From the NCBI GenBank assembly GCA_036674765.1, contig JARVKI010000024.1, positions 124,001 through 188,000 on the forward strand: a stretch of DNA of 64,000 bases, in the 5' to 3' direction. This document shows, piece by piece, positions 22,644 to 32,605 of the stretch (the first letter of the stretch is position 1; each line of letters opens with the position of its first letter). Under the pieces are notes generated by a model, which worked only from the letters and a program-made list of their open reading frames with translations, searched no databases and was not told the DNA's origin. The stretch comes from Seiridium cupressi (Eukaryota > Ascomycota > Sordariomycetes > Amphisphaeriales > Sporocadaceae). Both the position numbers and the translations under genes were made by a program.

Positions 22644-23497
22644 ATGACTCGCCCTTCATCTATCGCATCTGCGGCTCATGCATCGTCATCATTATCACCG
22701 TCGAATGCCACGCCAAACAGCCTTGGCCACGTAGATGCGCCAATGCGAGCGAGGTTTCCTGCAAAGCTACGCCAGTCCGGCATTGACCAGATCACCAGAC
22801 TCGGTCGGTTCTGGTATAACAGGTGGATTCATCCCCAACGAAAGATATACATTCATGCCTTTGTGGATGCCACTATTTGCTGGTTCATGGTCGTCATTCT
22901 ACTTTATATCAATAATCTGCAGGCGGTCGCACGCTGGTTAGATTTCGGAGACAATCCTACCTCATTTTTTCAAGCTCATGCAGCTGTAAGCATACTCTAG
23001 TCTTTAACACACGAATTGTGTTGCTCTCTAACGCATCTTCTTAGTCCCAACCTATCATCGCAGTAGCCGTTGGCATTGCGTTTGGCTGTCTGTTCAAGGC
23101 GATTGGGGATTGCAAAGAGTTAAAGACCGAAACCACAGCCGGGAAGATGAAGAAGTACGTCGTCCTGGCAACACTTCGTATACCTCCATGGCTGTACTTA
23201 TGTATCACACTCGTCACGACGTTTGTGCTGTCCTTCATGGCCACCGGCGGTCTCAAGAACATGGTTTGGATCGAGAAGGAAAATGATCAGCGTCACCCAA
23301 TGTCGCATTATTTGCTGCGAATTGGTTGGACGTGGTATGGTATTGTCACTACAATTTGCGTTGCAAGCGTGGCGGCGGTCACCGCCGGAGCTATTATCAG
23401 GCACAGACTGCAGGTGAAACAGAACCATACATTGCTTGACGGCGCTGGAAGTGAGCAGACTGGGACAGGCAAGATCGAGACAACTAGGATGGTCTAA
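22644..23497 (+). CDS. Unknown small polytopic membrane protein
   Basis: Not recognised. Exon 1 is 22644-22985 and exon 2 is 23045-23497 (intron GTAAGC...TTAG); 795 nt, 264 residues. The first 70 residues are Ser/Pro/Arg-rich and probably cytosolic. Then come about four hydrophobic segments: AFVDATICWFMVVILLYI, IIAVAVGIAFGCLFKAI, PPWLYLCITLVTTFVLSFMA and GIVTTICVASVAAVTAGAII. A hydrophilic tail with RHRLQVKQN follows. Intron phase, codon continuity and the regular membrane pattern make a real gene likely. It resembles the many lineage-specific fungal four-helix proteins; no function can be assigned. Confidence 0.7.
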
Positions 23498-23963
23498 TAC
23501 CGAAAAAGGTACAGCGGGGTCCAAGAGGTGCCTAAAGCAGATGGGTACTTGACATACCGAGAAAGTAAGAACGAGTGTTGATTTAGTCTGGAAATACCGC
23601 TTGGGTTGGCTTTGAACCATAAATTGTTTATTGTATTTCTGTTTCCGACGGTGGTATGGCTTGGAAAACAGTGGTAGTACAGTGTGAATACAGTGACTGC
23701 CACGTACTGGATAAGCGTGCTTATCGGAGCTACAGCTGATTTCCCTTGTGAGCTGCGGCATCCCTCACTTGTTGATGGCGTCGCAACCAGCAAATTCCTA
23801 GCGCCTTGAGGCAGTGCGTTCTTTCTTTCAATCTCGCTTCTCCTTGACGCATGAGGTATGCTAGAGACATCGACTAAGGCGAAACACTTGACCAGTTCTA
23901 GAACTCTTGTTGGCCGTCGCCCGTTCTTCCACGACTGAGCCCATCAACGCACACTTGAGCAAA
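23498..23963. other. Promoter/UTR interval before cyclin H
   Basis: 466 bp between same-strand genes. Contains no recognisable gene. The cyclin H frame extends upstream to 23907 without homology, so the 3' end of this interval is read as its 5' UTR. Confidence 0.45.
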
Positions 23964-25073
23964 ATGGCCACCGAGGACGCCCGCTATCGGGCTTCGACGC
24001 AGTATCGCCTGTGGTCATTCACACCGCCGCAGCTGTCTTCCTTGCGCAACGATAACAACAATCTCGCAAAGACAGCCATTTCCGCACGACTACAAGCCTC
24101 GAATCCGCCCGTCGATCCGCTGCCCGAGTTCCTCACACCAGCCGAGGAGCTATCACTGCTCACCTTCTACACGGTTGAGCTTCTGCGAGCCGCTGCCTTT
24201 CTTGAACTGCCAACCGAAATCCGAGCGACGGCTGCCATTTTCCTGCGACGGTTCTACGTCACAAACAGTATCATGACCTACCCTCCGACCGAGCTGCTGA
24301 AGACATGTCTCTTCTTCGGCTGCAAGGCAGAAGGATACTATATGCGCCTTTCCAAGTTTGCCGACAAATTCCCCAATACGAGCGCGGAGGTGGTTCTGGC
24401 TGCGGAATACGTATTATGTCAAGGCATTCGGTTCGCTTTTGACGTGAAACATCCGTTTAGAGCCCTGGAGGGCACAATCATGGAACTGAGGAGATTGGGA
24501 GATTTTGAGACGAAGAGGATAGATCGGGGGCATGCTCTGGCAAGGGAGATCCTCAAGTTCAGTCCAATTGTGACCGACGCCTACTTCCATTACACACCAA
24601 GCCAGATCATGCTTGCCGCTCTAGCAATCGCAGACGAGGACCTGGCCCAGCGCTTGTTGAGGGACGCGTTTGCCGGACAGGGTGAAGCTGCAAAGGACCA
24701 GGTCTGGAACGTTGTTCAGTCATGTCGAGACTTACTGGAGAAGGAGCCACCAAAGAGGATGACTGAGTACTGGGGCAGTGTAAGCCCCGCTCACAAACGC
24801 CAGCTATTGAACTGTTCCACTGACCCTGAGCAGCCCGAGACCAGCAAAGCCATGAAACCGCTTGTGCGGAAGCTTAAGAAATGTCGAGATCCGGATCGGG
24901 TAGATCTAGTTGCACTGCAAAAAGCTCGTCGCGAGCAGACCGAGAAGAAGAAGCCGAAACCTGCACTCAAAGATGATGCTGCAGTGTTTGGCGGCGCGCT
25001 TGGGGAGCCAGATGCAAAGCGACGGAAGACGGTCACAAACGGAGACGACCCCTTTGGACCTGCTCTAGGTTAA
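23964..25073 (+). CDS. CCL1: Cyclin H (TFIIH kinase regulatory subunit, Ccl1-like)
   Basis: Cyclin partner of the CDK7/Kin28 kinase in TFIIK, which phosphorylates the RNA polymerase II C-terminal domain. Single exon, 369 residues from the ATG at 23964. I prefer this start because MATEDARYRASTQYRLWSFT matches the cyclin H N-terminus; the frame is open back to 23907. The first cyclin fold shows IRATAAIFLRRFYVTNSIMTYPP and LLKTCLFFGCKAEGYYM, followed by the second fold from about residue 140. The C-terminal tail is Lys/Arg-rich with KRRK (residues about 350), a likely nuclear signal. This is a conserved housekeeping gene. Confidence 0.92.
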   Translation: MATEDARYRASTQYRLWSFTPPQLSSLRNDNNNLAKTAISARLQASNPPVDPLPEFLTPAEELSLLTFYTVELLRAAAFLELPTEIRATAAIFLRRFYVTNSIMTYPPTELLKTCLFFGCKAEGYYMRLSKFADKFPNTSAEVVLAAEYVLCQGIRFAFDVKHPFRALEGTIMELRRLGDFETKRIDRGHALAREILKFSPIVTDAYFHYTPSQIMLAALAIADEDLAQRLLRDAFAGQGEAAKDQVWNVVQSCRDLLEKEPPKRMTEYWGSVSPAHKRQLLNCSTDPEQPETSKAMKPLVRKLKKCRDPDRVDLVALQKARREQTEKKKPKPALKDDAAVFGGALGEPDAKRRKTVTNGDDPFGPALG

Positions 25074-25735
25074 TTTCGGCCACCTTGAAAGAGGCGAGCC
25101 TCAACATATTTTACGCGGCCAGTGATACGGCGAATCCCCATATGGCAGGCGTAGGAGAGGCACGACAGTAGCAAGGGAAGCCCACAGTCTGTCGCCACAT
25201 GAGACCGCTGGAGACGGCATAATCAGTGAGGGAGCAATGCGTCCTTAAGTAGTTACAAGGCAAGACAGCTACACGGCAGCTGAAAAACTCTTACGACCCT
25301 CGCAGCCCGAACAGTGCGTACCGAGGGTCACATCAGAGTTGTCAAGTAAATTCATCCTTTTACTCACCAGCTGCATTGTAGCACCCTTGGATACACCCGC
25401 TCCGATGCAAGGCCCATCTATCAATCGCGGTTAGGACGCTAGTGTGCAAAGCGACTTACCTGGTCTACCAAATAGCATGTGATTGGGCATTGCACAAGTA
25501 TTGCATTGCGTTGCGTTCGAGACTGGGATTCGTCGAGGCTGACAGACACGGCCGCAATCGTTCAGGTCCCCGGCTTCAATTGAGGACTCCAGTGCTTCGC
25601 CACCATCAAGCAGGAACACAAAAATAGTTCTTGATATCCGTGTCGTACAGTAATGAGACACATTGATTCAAATTTGTCTTTGGCGAAGTACCATCACAAA
25701 ATCCCGATAGCAGCGATAAATTCCTGTTGTGAGTA
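25074..25735. other. Intergenic, no gene seen
   Basis: 660 bp between cyclin H and the ankyrin-repeat pseudogene. Only short frames without homology. Nothing else supported. Confidence 0.45.
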
Positions 25736-27716
25736 ATGATTGATCCCTTGTCGTTTGTCGCAAGCGCAGCTGGCGTCATCACATTTGCAGCACAAACGGC
25801 AAGAACACTCGTAACCCTCACGAGCGAAATCAGGGATGCACCAGAGGAGTTTTACATATTCGCCGAGACGTCCAAAGTCTCTCGGCTGTTTTGCAAACGG
25901 TGCAGGATGTGTGTACCAAAGCAAATCTGCAGCCCGAGGACCAAGTGCTGGTGAAGAGCTTGACTGAGTATGTCAAATTGGGCGAGACTACCATGGCAGA
26001 GATCAAGGAGTTACTAGAGTCATTCTCAGATAAGGACTCAGCAAAACGGAGTCCATTGAGAGGGATTATGTGGATGCTGAGGAAAGGCGAGATCAAAGGT
26101 TTGAAGGAGAGGTTACAGGAAGGAAAGGCGAGCTTGAACTTGACAATATTAGCTCTGAAAGGGTACGGGCCTTTCATGACCCTCTGTGGTTATGTGGCAA
26201 GAAATCTTTACGCTGACCGTCACTAGTGTCGTCGATGGGAAGGGGCAGGAGGAGATCAAAGCCGAGGTCAACAAAGTTTATTCACAGCTGGTGGTGGAGT
26301 TTCGAAGCACAGACAACGACACAAGGATAAGGAGGCGTGTTGAGGACGACTTGAGTAGCATATCAAATCTCGGTACTGATGCAGATCTGCCACTACGGAG
26401 GTGTTTCCAGGGATTGCCGGATGACTCGAGACTGCTTGAAGTACCAGACAACAACACAGCGGTATCGTGGGAAGCACCAACCGCGTTTTTGATCGATGCC
26501 GTTCGACAAAGAGATCGGGGTCTGGTATCGCAGCTGGTTTCTAACGGCGCATCCCTAAGCGAGCGATCGTCTGAAGGATATGCAGCCCTACATTATTGCG
26601 CTATTCACAATGATGATGCGATTGCTAAGGTTCTAGTCGGCCATGGCGCAGACATCAACACAAGGGACAATCAACGACGGTCTCCGTTACAGGTTGCATT
26701 AGTATCGGAATCTGCCAAGGTTGCGGAACTTTTTGTACAGAGCAATTGCTCTCTTGGCGATTCCGTTAGTGCCATATATAGCGTGGTCAAACGGGCCGAG
26801 GAGGTTCCTGATGTGATCGATATTCTGAAAGCTCTTGCCATACGCCTAAACAAAGCACCACACGGACCCTACCTCATACAGCAAGAGATCGGACGCAACG
26901 ATACTCAAATCCTGAGGCTATTGTGCGAAGCTGGGTTCGACGTCAATATCAAAGACACGCACGGTATTTCATCCATACGTCCTGTGTTCAGCAAAGGAGA
27001 CTAATATAGCATCTGGTCTTCCGCCTCTATGCCATGCAATGTTACAGAAACGAGATGAAGCCTTTCGAATACTCATACAACACGGGGCCGATGTGAACTA
27101 TTTCTTAGGGAGCGAGACTGAAGGCAAGCTAGATGAGAGCATCTCCTACATCGCGAGGTAAAGGATAGATTTGGTCACGGAGTCATGCCTTTAAGCGTGA
27201 CGATGGGACCGCCATTCAACCCGGCCTGGACAAAGCTTCTTCTCGATCGTGAGCAAACCCGAATTACGTGTTTCCATCGAACAGTATGTGCCCGGAAGAT
27301 AAAGATTCCACGCGCGGCTGGCAAGCTAACATACAAATGTAGGCGGTATCATTCTCGTGAGCGTTCGCGCGCCCGTCTTCTTTAAATCGGCAAAACTCCT
27401 CGTTGAGTACGGCGTCCGCGTCAACCACCGAAACAGGGACGGTCACAGTTCTCTCTACTGGGCGTCTCGTTGCGGCAATCCCGAACTGTTGCGTCTCCTT
27501 CTGGAGCACGGTGGTGATGTCAATATTACGGACAACGGGGGCTGCACACCACTACACCTCGCTGCAAAGGATGGGAAAGTGGACATCGCACGGATAGTTC
27601 TTGAGCATGGTGCCGACACAAGTCTACGGAATAGCGATGACGAGACGGCCACGGAGGTTGCGAGGAGGCATAGAAATCTCGATATTGTGGAGTTGATTGA
27701 TAGGAGGTTGCAGTAG
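25736..27716 (+). pseudogene. Ankyrin-repeat protein with STAND-type N-terminus, frameshifted
   Basis: The ATG at 25736 opens DPLSFVASAAGVITFA...EIRDAPEE, the N-terminal domain seen on fungal STAND/ankyrin proteins. Near 25858-25870 the frame must shift by one base to continue as RDVQSLSAVLQTVQDV. Then a proper intron (26163-26226, GTACGG...CTAG with CTGAC branch) leads to VVDGKGQEEIKAEVN and ankyrin units such as EGYAALHYCAIHNDDAIAKV. A second intron fits at 26964-27009. A second frameshift is needed near 27145-27160 before FGHGVMPLSVTMG, then an intron at 27249-27342. The last exon has clean repeats (GGCTPLHLAAKDGKVDIARI) to the stop at 27716. Two frameshifts not explicable by splicing suggest recent inactivation, or sequence errors. 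Confidence 0.75.
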
Positions 27717-29002
27717 ATGGGATGGCGCAGTCCTCCACGTTGAAGTACTTCAGGGACTACTGTCACGAGCGATGAATACATTACACTTGATAGTGGTATC
27801 ATTCAGACCACGCCTGTAGCCAATTACAGCAAGTTAGTGTAACAATGCGTTACTCGACTTCTGGTTTTGTTATATCTTTGAATAAGGCATCAAATCTCTG
27901 CAACACAGACCGGATGACTTATTTAGACCGTTCTTAATCTTTGGCGCTCTCTAGTCTAGAACGTCGTATGCCTCAAACCGCAACCGTATGCCGCTTGGTC
28001 ACGGGGCTTCCAATCGTCCCATATAAAAACTGTTTTAACATGGTCACCAGGGCGGTCGCTCATCGTTTCCAATGTGCCCTTTCAATTGTATAATTCTTTC
28101 AGCAATTTCGTATTCAAGCATCCATTTACACTGCGGCTTCAGATAAAGATAATGTATGAAGTGTTTTTCCCTGCTGAGAAGAATTTGAGTAGTATGTTAC
28201 ACTTATCGACGTCTGCGGGGGTAACTCGCATGATCCCGGATGCCAGAATGGATGTCAACATTCATGTCATATCGAATTTGATATGGAGTCAAACACCAGA
28301 AACCTGCGACATACCTCTTTGCGGTGGCTCTTTTTCAGAAATCTAAGAATTGGAAGTGATCAACCGCCTTTGGATCATTTCTCTGGCTGTCAGCCGTCGC
28401 AGGCCAGCTGGAAAAGATGTGATTGTCTTCGGTGACCGTACTAGAAACCATAAAGGACTCTGATCCACGTCGACGGAAACAAGAACGGGGCTGCCTTGTT
28501 TACGCACGGTATCGAGTATCGCAACAAGTCTACGCCGGTTCAGCATCTTTTGCGGCTGAACTAACATCTGCAAGTGATCGTACGAGTCCAAGGAGGAGCT
28601 GTGAGCTGAGAGGTGTTCGGACAAGATCATTTAGTACGACGAGCGCTGTATCATGAGTGAAGCAAAGGCAACATTAAACGGTACAAGTACCTGATGTTTG
28701 AATACTATCCTCTTCGCCATTCTGCTATCGCCTCGGATTGATAGGCGGGTGCGGTGCACGCCTTCCATGCTGATGGCATTTTCCATAATTATTATCGTGA
28801 GCGATAAGAATACCAAACTTGGTAGAAGAAGTAATGAAAGTTGCTTTTGAAACGGTTATACGACGTTAAAGTAATTTAAAAAAATATTTGGCATAAAATG
28901 CCAAGCCTCTATCCGTCCACTTATGACCGGTAATATCGAAATGTGATTAGCGTATTACTATTCGAATTTTAATTCTACCGAAATTGTCTTCCAATTGATT
29001 TA
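27717..29002. other. Intergenic, gene-poor, AT-rich toward right end
   Basis: 1.3 kb. Small frames such as 28343-28630 (-) and 28631-28816 (-) have no recognisable domain. About 28840-29000 is AT-rich. This is the 3' side of the esterase at 29003. Confidence 0.45.
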
Positions 29003-29978
29003 TTAAATCGGCAGTGTGTCATTGACACTTAAGCAAATCCCCAGCTCCGGCCCCTGAATCCGACTTGTCGCGTTGACTACATAATCCTGCAACGGAGACG
29101 TTCCACACTTCAGCCCCAGCACGAAAGCCTTCGCAACAACATCCGCGATATACGGGCTCGTGTGCGTGTTGTCCATGGGAAATCCGGCATTCACCACGTC
29201 TGCACCTAGTAGCTGCAGGGCTTGTGCGATATAGCTGCTATGGTCCACATAGTAGATGCCGGCCTCTGGGCCGCCCAGGGACGAGACAATGTACCATGAG
29301 TAGTATGAGTACTTGGTCGGTGTCCATGCAAACGAGCCATTCGCGGTCAGGTAGGGATTAGTAGGCGTGGGAGGAGAGATGATGACGCGAGCTCCTAGAG
29401 AAAGGAAAATGGACGAGGCGTTTTGGAGGTAGGTGACGTAAGTTTGCACGATCTCAGTTTGGTTGCTATGAGGTTGGTTAGCAATGATCTACTTCGCGGA
29501 GCCAAGTCCCCAAGAGTTCGTCTTACTTGTACGAACCAATACAAGTCTCGTTTCCCATACCGGGGCAGTCGACACGAGATTTGGTGTCGTTCGACGGTAC
29601 TGTTCCTTGTCCGTCATCTGTGTCGTGGTAAGCCAGCGTCTTCTCGTCAAGTTCTGGTGCATGGAACATACCATCGTTATGTCCGAACTCAATAACCACC
29701 CAATCTCCTGGGACAATCTTGTCTGCCACAGCTTGAAACCTTCCTTCCCGTGTGAACGTCCTCGCACTTCTCCCGGCATAGGCAGAATTGTTAATTCGAA
29801 TCAAGTCGGAGTCGAATGAGTAATGCAAATATTGCCCAAAACCCTCTGTTCCGTTGTGTCCTCCACCCGGTGCCATCGTACTATCGCCGCACAGCCATAC
29901 TGTATGATTCGACGAATCGTCGACAGGATACTGGGCCCAGACCAGTGGTAACAGCGGCAGCAAATGTTGAAACTTCAT
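29003..29978 (-). CDS. Secreted SGNH esterase, rhamnogalacturonan acetylesterase-like (CE12)
   Basis: Predicted secreted pectin-side-chain deacetylase. Exon 1 is 29978-29527 and exon 2 is 29465-29003 (intron GTAAGA...CATAG); 915 nt, 304 residues. A signal peptide (MKFQHLLPLLPLVWAQ) is followed by block I WLCGDSTMAPGGG with the nucleophile Ser, block III EFGHNDG with the Asn, and block V DNTHTSPYIAD with the Asp-x-x-His pair. All catalytic residues are present. Several N-glycosylation sequons (NHT, NGT, NNS) fit secretion. Family members remove acetyl groups from rhamnogalacturonan I; related SGNH enzymes act on other acetylated glycans, so exact substrate is inferred. The promoter faces right, in the 29979-31390 interval. 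Confidence 0.9.
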
Positions 29979-31390
29979 AATGATGAATTAGTGGCCAACA
30001 TCTCACTAAGCATCAAGCAATAGACATACCGCGACGATTCATCCTTAACGAAAAGAAAACACTTCATATATACTCTTGGCAGCAGCAGCTATACCCTGTC
30101 ATCCAGGAACACCATGGTTCCCCGGACGTAGGGCAGCACTATGCAAAAACCCCACTATCCCCACAGCCTCTCCAGGTCTCTATAACGCGGGGACATTAAA
30201 GCCACCATTCACGATAACCGGACAATTCAGGCCCCAAGGCGCTATGATTCGGCTTCGGTACAACGGCTAGCGAACCATGTCATGCATCCAAATTTTTCAG
30301 CCAGTACGTGCAATGTGTAAGAGGAAATCTTGGCAGGGTAGCGGCGGCGCGAGATTTTCTTCGAAACTCTTTTCGACTGACGAGCATCGGCGGGTGAGGC
30401 ACTTTGGCTCAAAGACTGCAAGAGCAGTTAATGGTAACCAAGCTGACATGTTGGTATGGCATACGGAGTATGGAGCGGGTTGGCTGATCTCGTTGAAGAA
30501 CATCGGTCGCTTCACAACAATATTAAGTCACTGATAACACCTGAAGGTAAACATACCCCGAATTGAAGGAGATGTCATACCGAGTATAAATCAGGTATTA
30601 TAGGTCTGAGCCTGCGAGCCGAAAATCATCAAGTATGACGACATGGACATCGTCCATACTTACGGCCTTCCGAGGTCAGACGGTGTTGGCCGTGGAGACT
30701 TTCGGGCCCGGCAAAGCCCATTTTCAGCATCGGACTAACCTTCGCAAAACGATTCCGGGCAATGCAGATGCCTCCGGTATGCTGGCTAAGAGTGCGCTCG
30801 TCGATGATGCCTTCTGTACCAGTCCCATAGGCAGCTCTGATTGGTTGATTCCTTTGCGACCATACATCTGCGGCAGTTGCTCTTGTCATAAATGATCTGC
30901 CAAGCTAGTGCCGGGTCTGAACAACAAATCAAGTTCTTACGTACAGAGCTCTCCCCCAAAGGACTAATAACAGGCACCAACGGCCCCGTTTTCGTCCTCG
31001 TGGCCCCGTTCGAAAACGAGATGAAACAACCAAACGTAAGCCCCCCGCAACACCAACGCACCCTCACGCCCAACCAAAAGCCCAGCTGGCGTCCCTGAGG
31101 CTACACAGCCACAGCATTGCCCTCAAGGGGTGTAACCCCGTAAACTGGCTTCCTGTCAGCTGCCCTCACATCATACCATCACGAGTGCCTTTAGGGATCT
31201 GCATCCTGCATATCCCAATGCCGGGCTCTAGGTTGGGGAAAAGCTGGGGTAACCCCAGATTCCACATGCTGGGCCTTACATGGCATTGATTGCATGGAGG
31301 GTTTATAACATGGGCTGGATGCGCCATGGCTTGCTCTAAATAACCTTAATTGCTTTCTTGGTCTCTGGTAGTTCAACACCCTATGTCACA
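29979..31390. promoter_or_regulatory. Divergent intergenic region with two GGGGT/ACCCC palindromes
   Basis: 1.4 kb between the divergent esterase and GPI-protein genes, without a supported gene. On the GPI-protein side are inverted repeats GGGGT-GTA-ACCCC (31127-31139) and CTGGGGTAACCCCAG (31244-31258). The second holds back-to-back CTGGGG words that match the published CreA consensus SYGGRG. Confidence 0.5.
31244..31258. promoter_or_regulatory. 15-bp palindrome with paired CreA-type sites
   Basis: CTGGGGTAACCCCAG is perfectly palindromic around a central A (7-bp arms), about 135 bp upstream of the ATG at 31391. Each arm fits the carbon-catabolite repressor consensus SYGGRG. A related GGGGT-3-ACCCC element sits about 115 bp further upstream. 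Confidence 0.5.
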
Positions 31391-32374
31391 ATGAAATCCA
31401 TCAGACGAAATACACTTTTGGTCGTCGCTTGCATCAGTGCTGCCCTCACGCCCTCGCTAGCCCTTCCCGGCTGGCCGCAGCAAGGGACCATAGTCCAGGG
31501 CAACGCGTACCAATTCGACCAAAAGACATGGGAACGAAACCTAGCCCAGCCCAATGCGACGGGGAACTTCTCCATCACGGGCTTTGACATCTCGAAAGTA
31601 TTCCCCAGCGCACAGGTAGACGGCTGGGAGCTCTCCGTCAACGTGACCAGCAGCATCCCGGACTCCCAGGTGCTCAATCCGACAAACACGAGCGGCAAGG
31701 TCTTCACAGGAACGAGCCTGTACCTGAAAGCGCCGGATAGCGTGGTGGCTGGCATAACGTCAGCAGATTCGACGGACGCCATCGATGAGACAACGTGGAA
31801 GATATGTGTCACGGTAATGACGGCCGGACCCGTGGAGGACACATCGACGGCAGACAATGGGACATGCAGCTCGCTGTCGTCGCAGTGCATCACCGATTTC
31901 CAGAATGCGTATGCGGACGAGTTCGCGGAGGAGCAGGATTGCTATAAGCTTCCAGCAACGCCATCAAGTTGTGGTGATTCCTTGGACCAGGCCAACATGA
32001 CCACGCAGCGTATGTCTCTCTCCCGTTCTTACACATCACTTTCCTCTTTGACGATACTGAGACGAACAGAATTCCCTCTCGCATACCTCAATGGTACAGA
32101 GATCTTCGTAACCGCATCGGATGTGCATGGCTCTGGCGACAACACGGCATTTGACAGTGCGGTGAAGCAGGTATGGCCGGTGCTCACCGTCTGGGGGTGG
32201 AACAACCGGGCCAATGTGTCTGATGACACCAAGCCGACTGTGCAGTTGACTTGTGCTAGAGCCAACAACGTTCAGTCCGGAAGCGGCGACTCGCAGTCTA
32301 CGGCTTCGGTAGCACAAAGCTCACCAGTGGTTGCTCTCATGATTGCAGGTCTAATGGCTACATTGTTGCTGTAA
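31391..32374 (+). CDS. Secreted GPI-anchored protein of unknown function
   Basis: Exon 1 is 31391-32009 and exon 2 is 32070-32374; 924 nt, 307 residues. The ATG at 31391 starts a clear signal peptide (KSIRRNTLLVVACISAALTPSLA). The mature part has many N-x-S/T sequons and a few cysteines (TCSSLSSQC, DCYKLPATPSSC). The end is a Ser/Gly-rich spacer SGSGDSQSTASVAQ followed by a hydrophobic tail PVVALMIAGLMATLLL, the pattern of a GPI attachment signal. The intron is exactly 60 nt with no in-frame stop, so an unspliced message would still be translated with 20 extra residues. No enzyme motif is recognised. Cell-wall or membrane surface location is inferred. Confidence 0.82.
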   Translation: MKSIRRNTLLVVACISAALTPSLALPGWPQQGTIVQGNAYQFDQKTWERNLAQPNATGNFSITGFDISKVFPSAQVDGWELSVNVTSSIPDSQVLNPTNTSGKVFTGTSLYLKAPDSVVAGITSADSTDAIDETTWKICVTVMTAGPVEDTSTADNGTCSSLSSQCITDFQNAYADEFAEEQDCYKLPATPSSCGDSLDQANMTTQRMSLSRSYTSLSSLTILRRTEFPLAYLNGTEIFVTASDVHGSGDNTAFDSAVKQVWPVLTVWGWNNRANVSDDTKPTVQLTCARANNVQSGSGDSQSTASVAQSSPVVALMIAGLMATLLL

Positions 32375-32605
32375 AAAGCTGGTTTTAAGGGCCAGGATGA
32401 TGCGGGTCTCACTTCAATCATGTATTGAACACATACTTGTCCACATGGGAGTGCTGATTTCCGTTCGCCTGCTGGTCTGTTTAGCGGGTGCTTGCGGTAG
32501 GATACTAATCGTAATTCGTCAGTTAGTTCATGCAGGTGGAGCTGTTTGCATCTGCTGGAGATATTAGATGTCAATTGATTAACCTCAGATTAGGCATTAA
32601 GTAAA

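Noticed and set aside
31381..31893. 170-codon minus-strand frame opposite the GPI-protein gene
   Set aside because: The plus-strand reading has signal peptide, sequons, spliced continuation and GPI tail; the minus frame has no domain.
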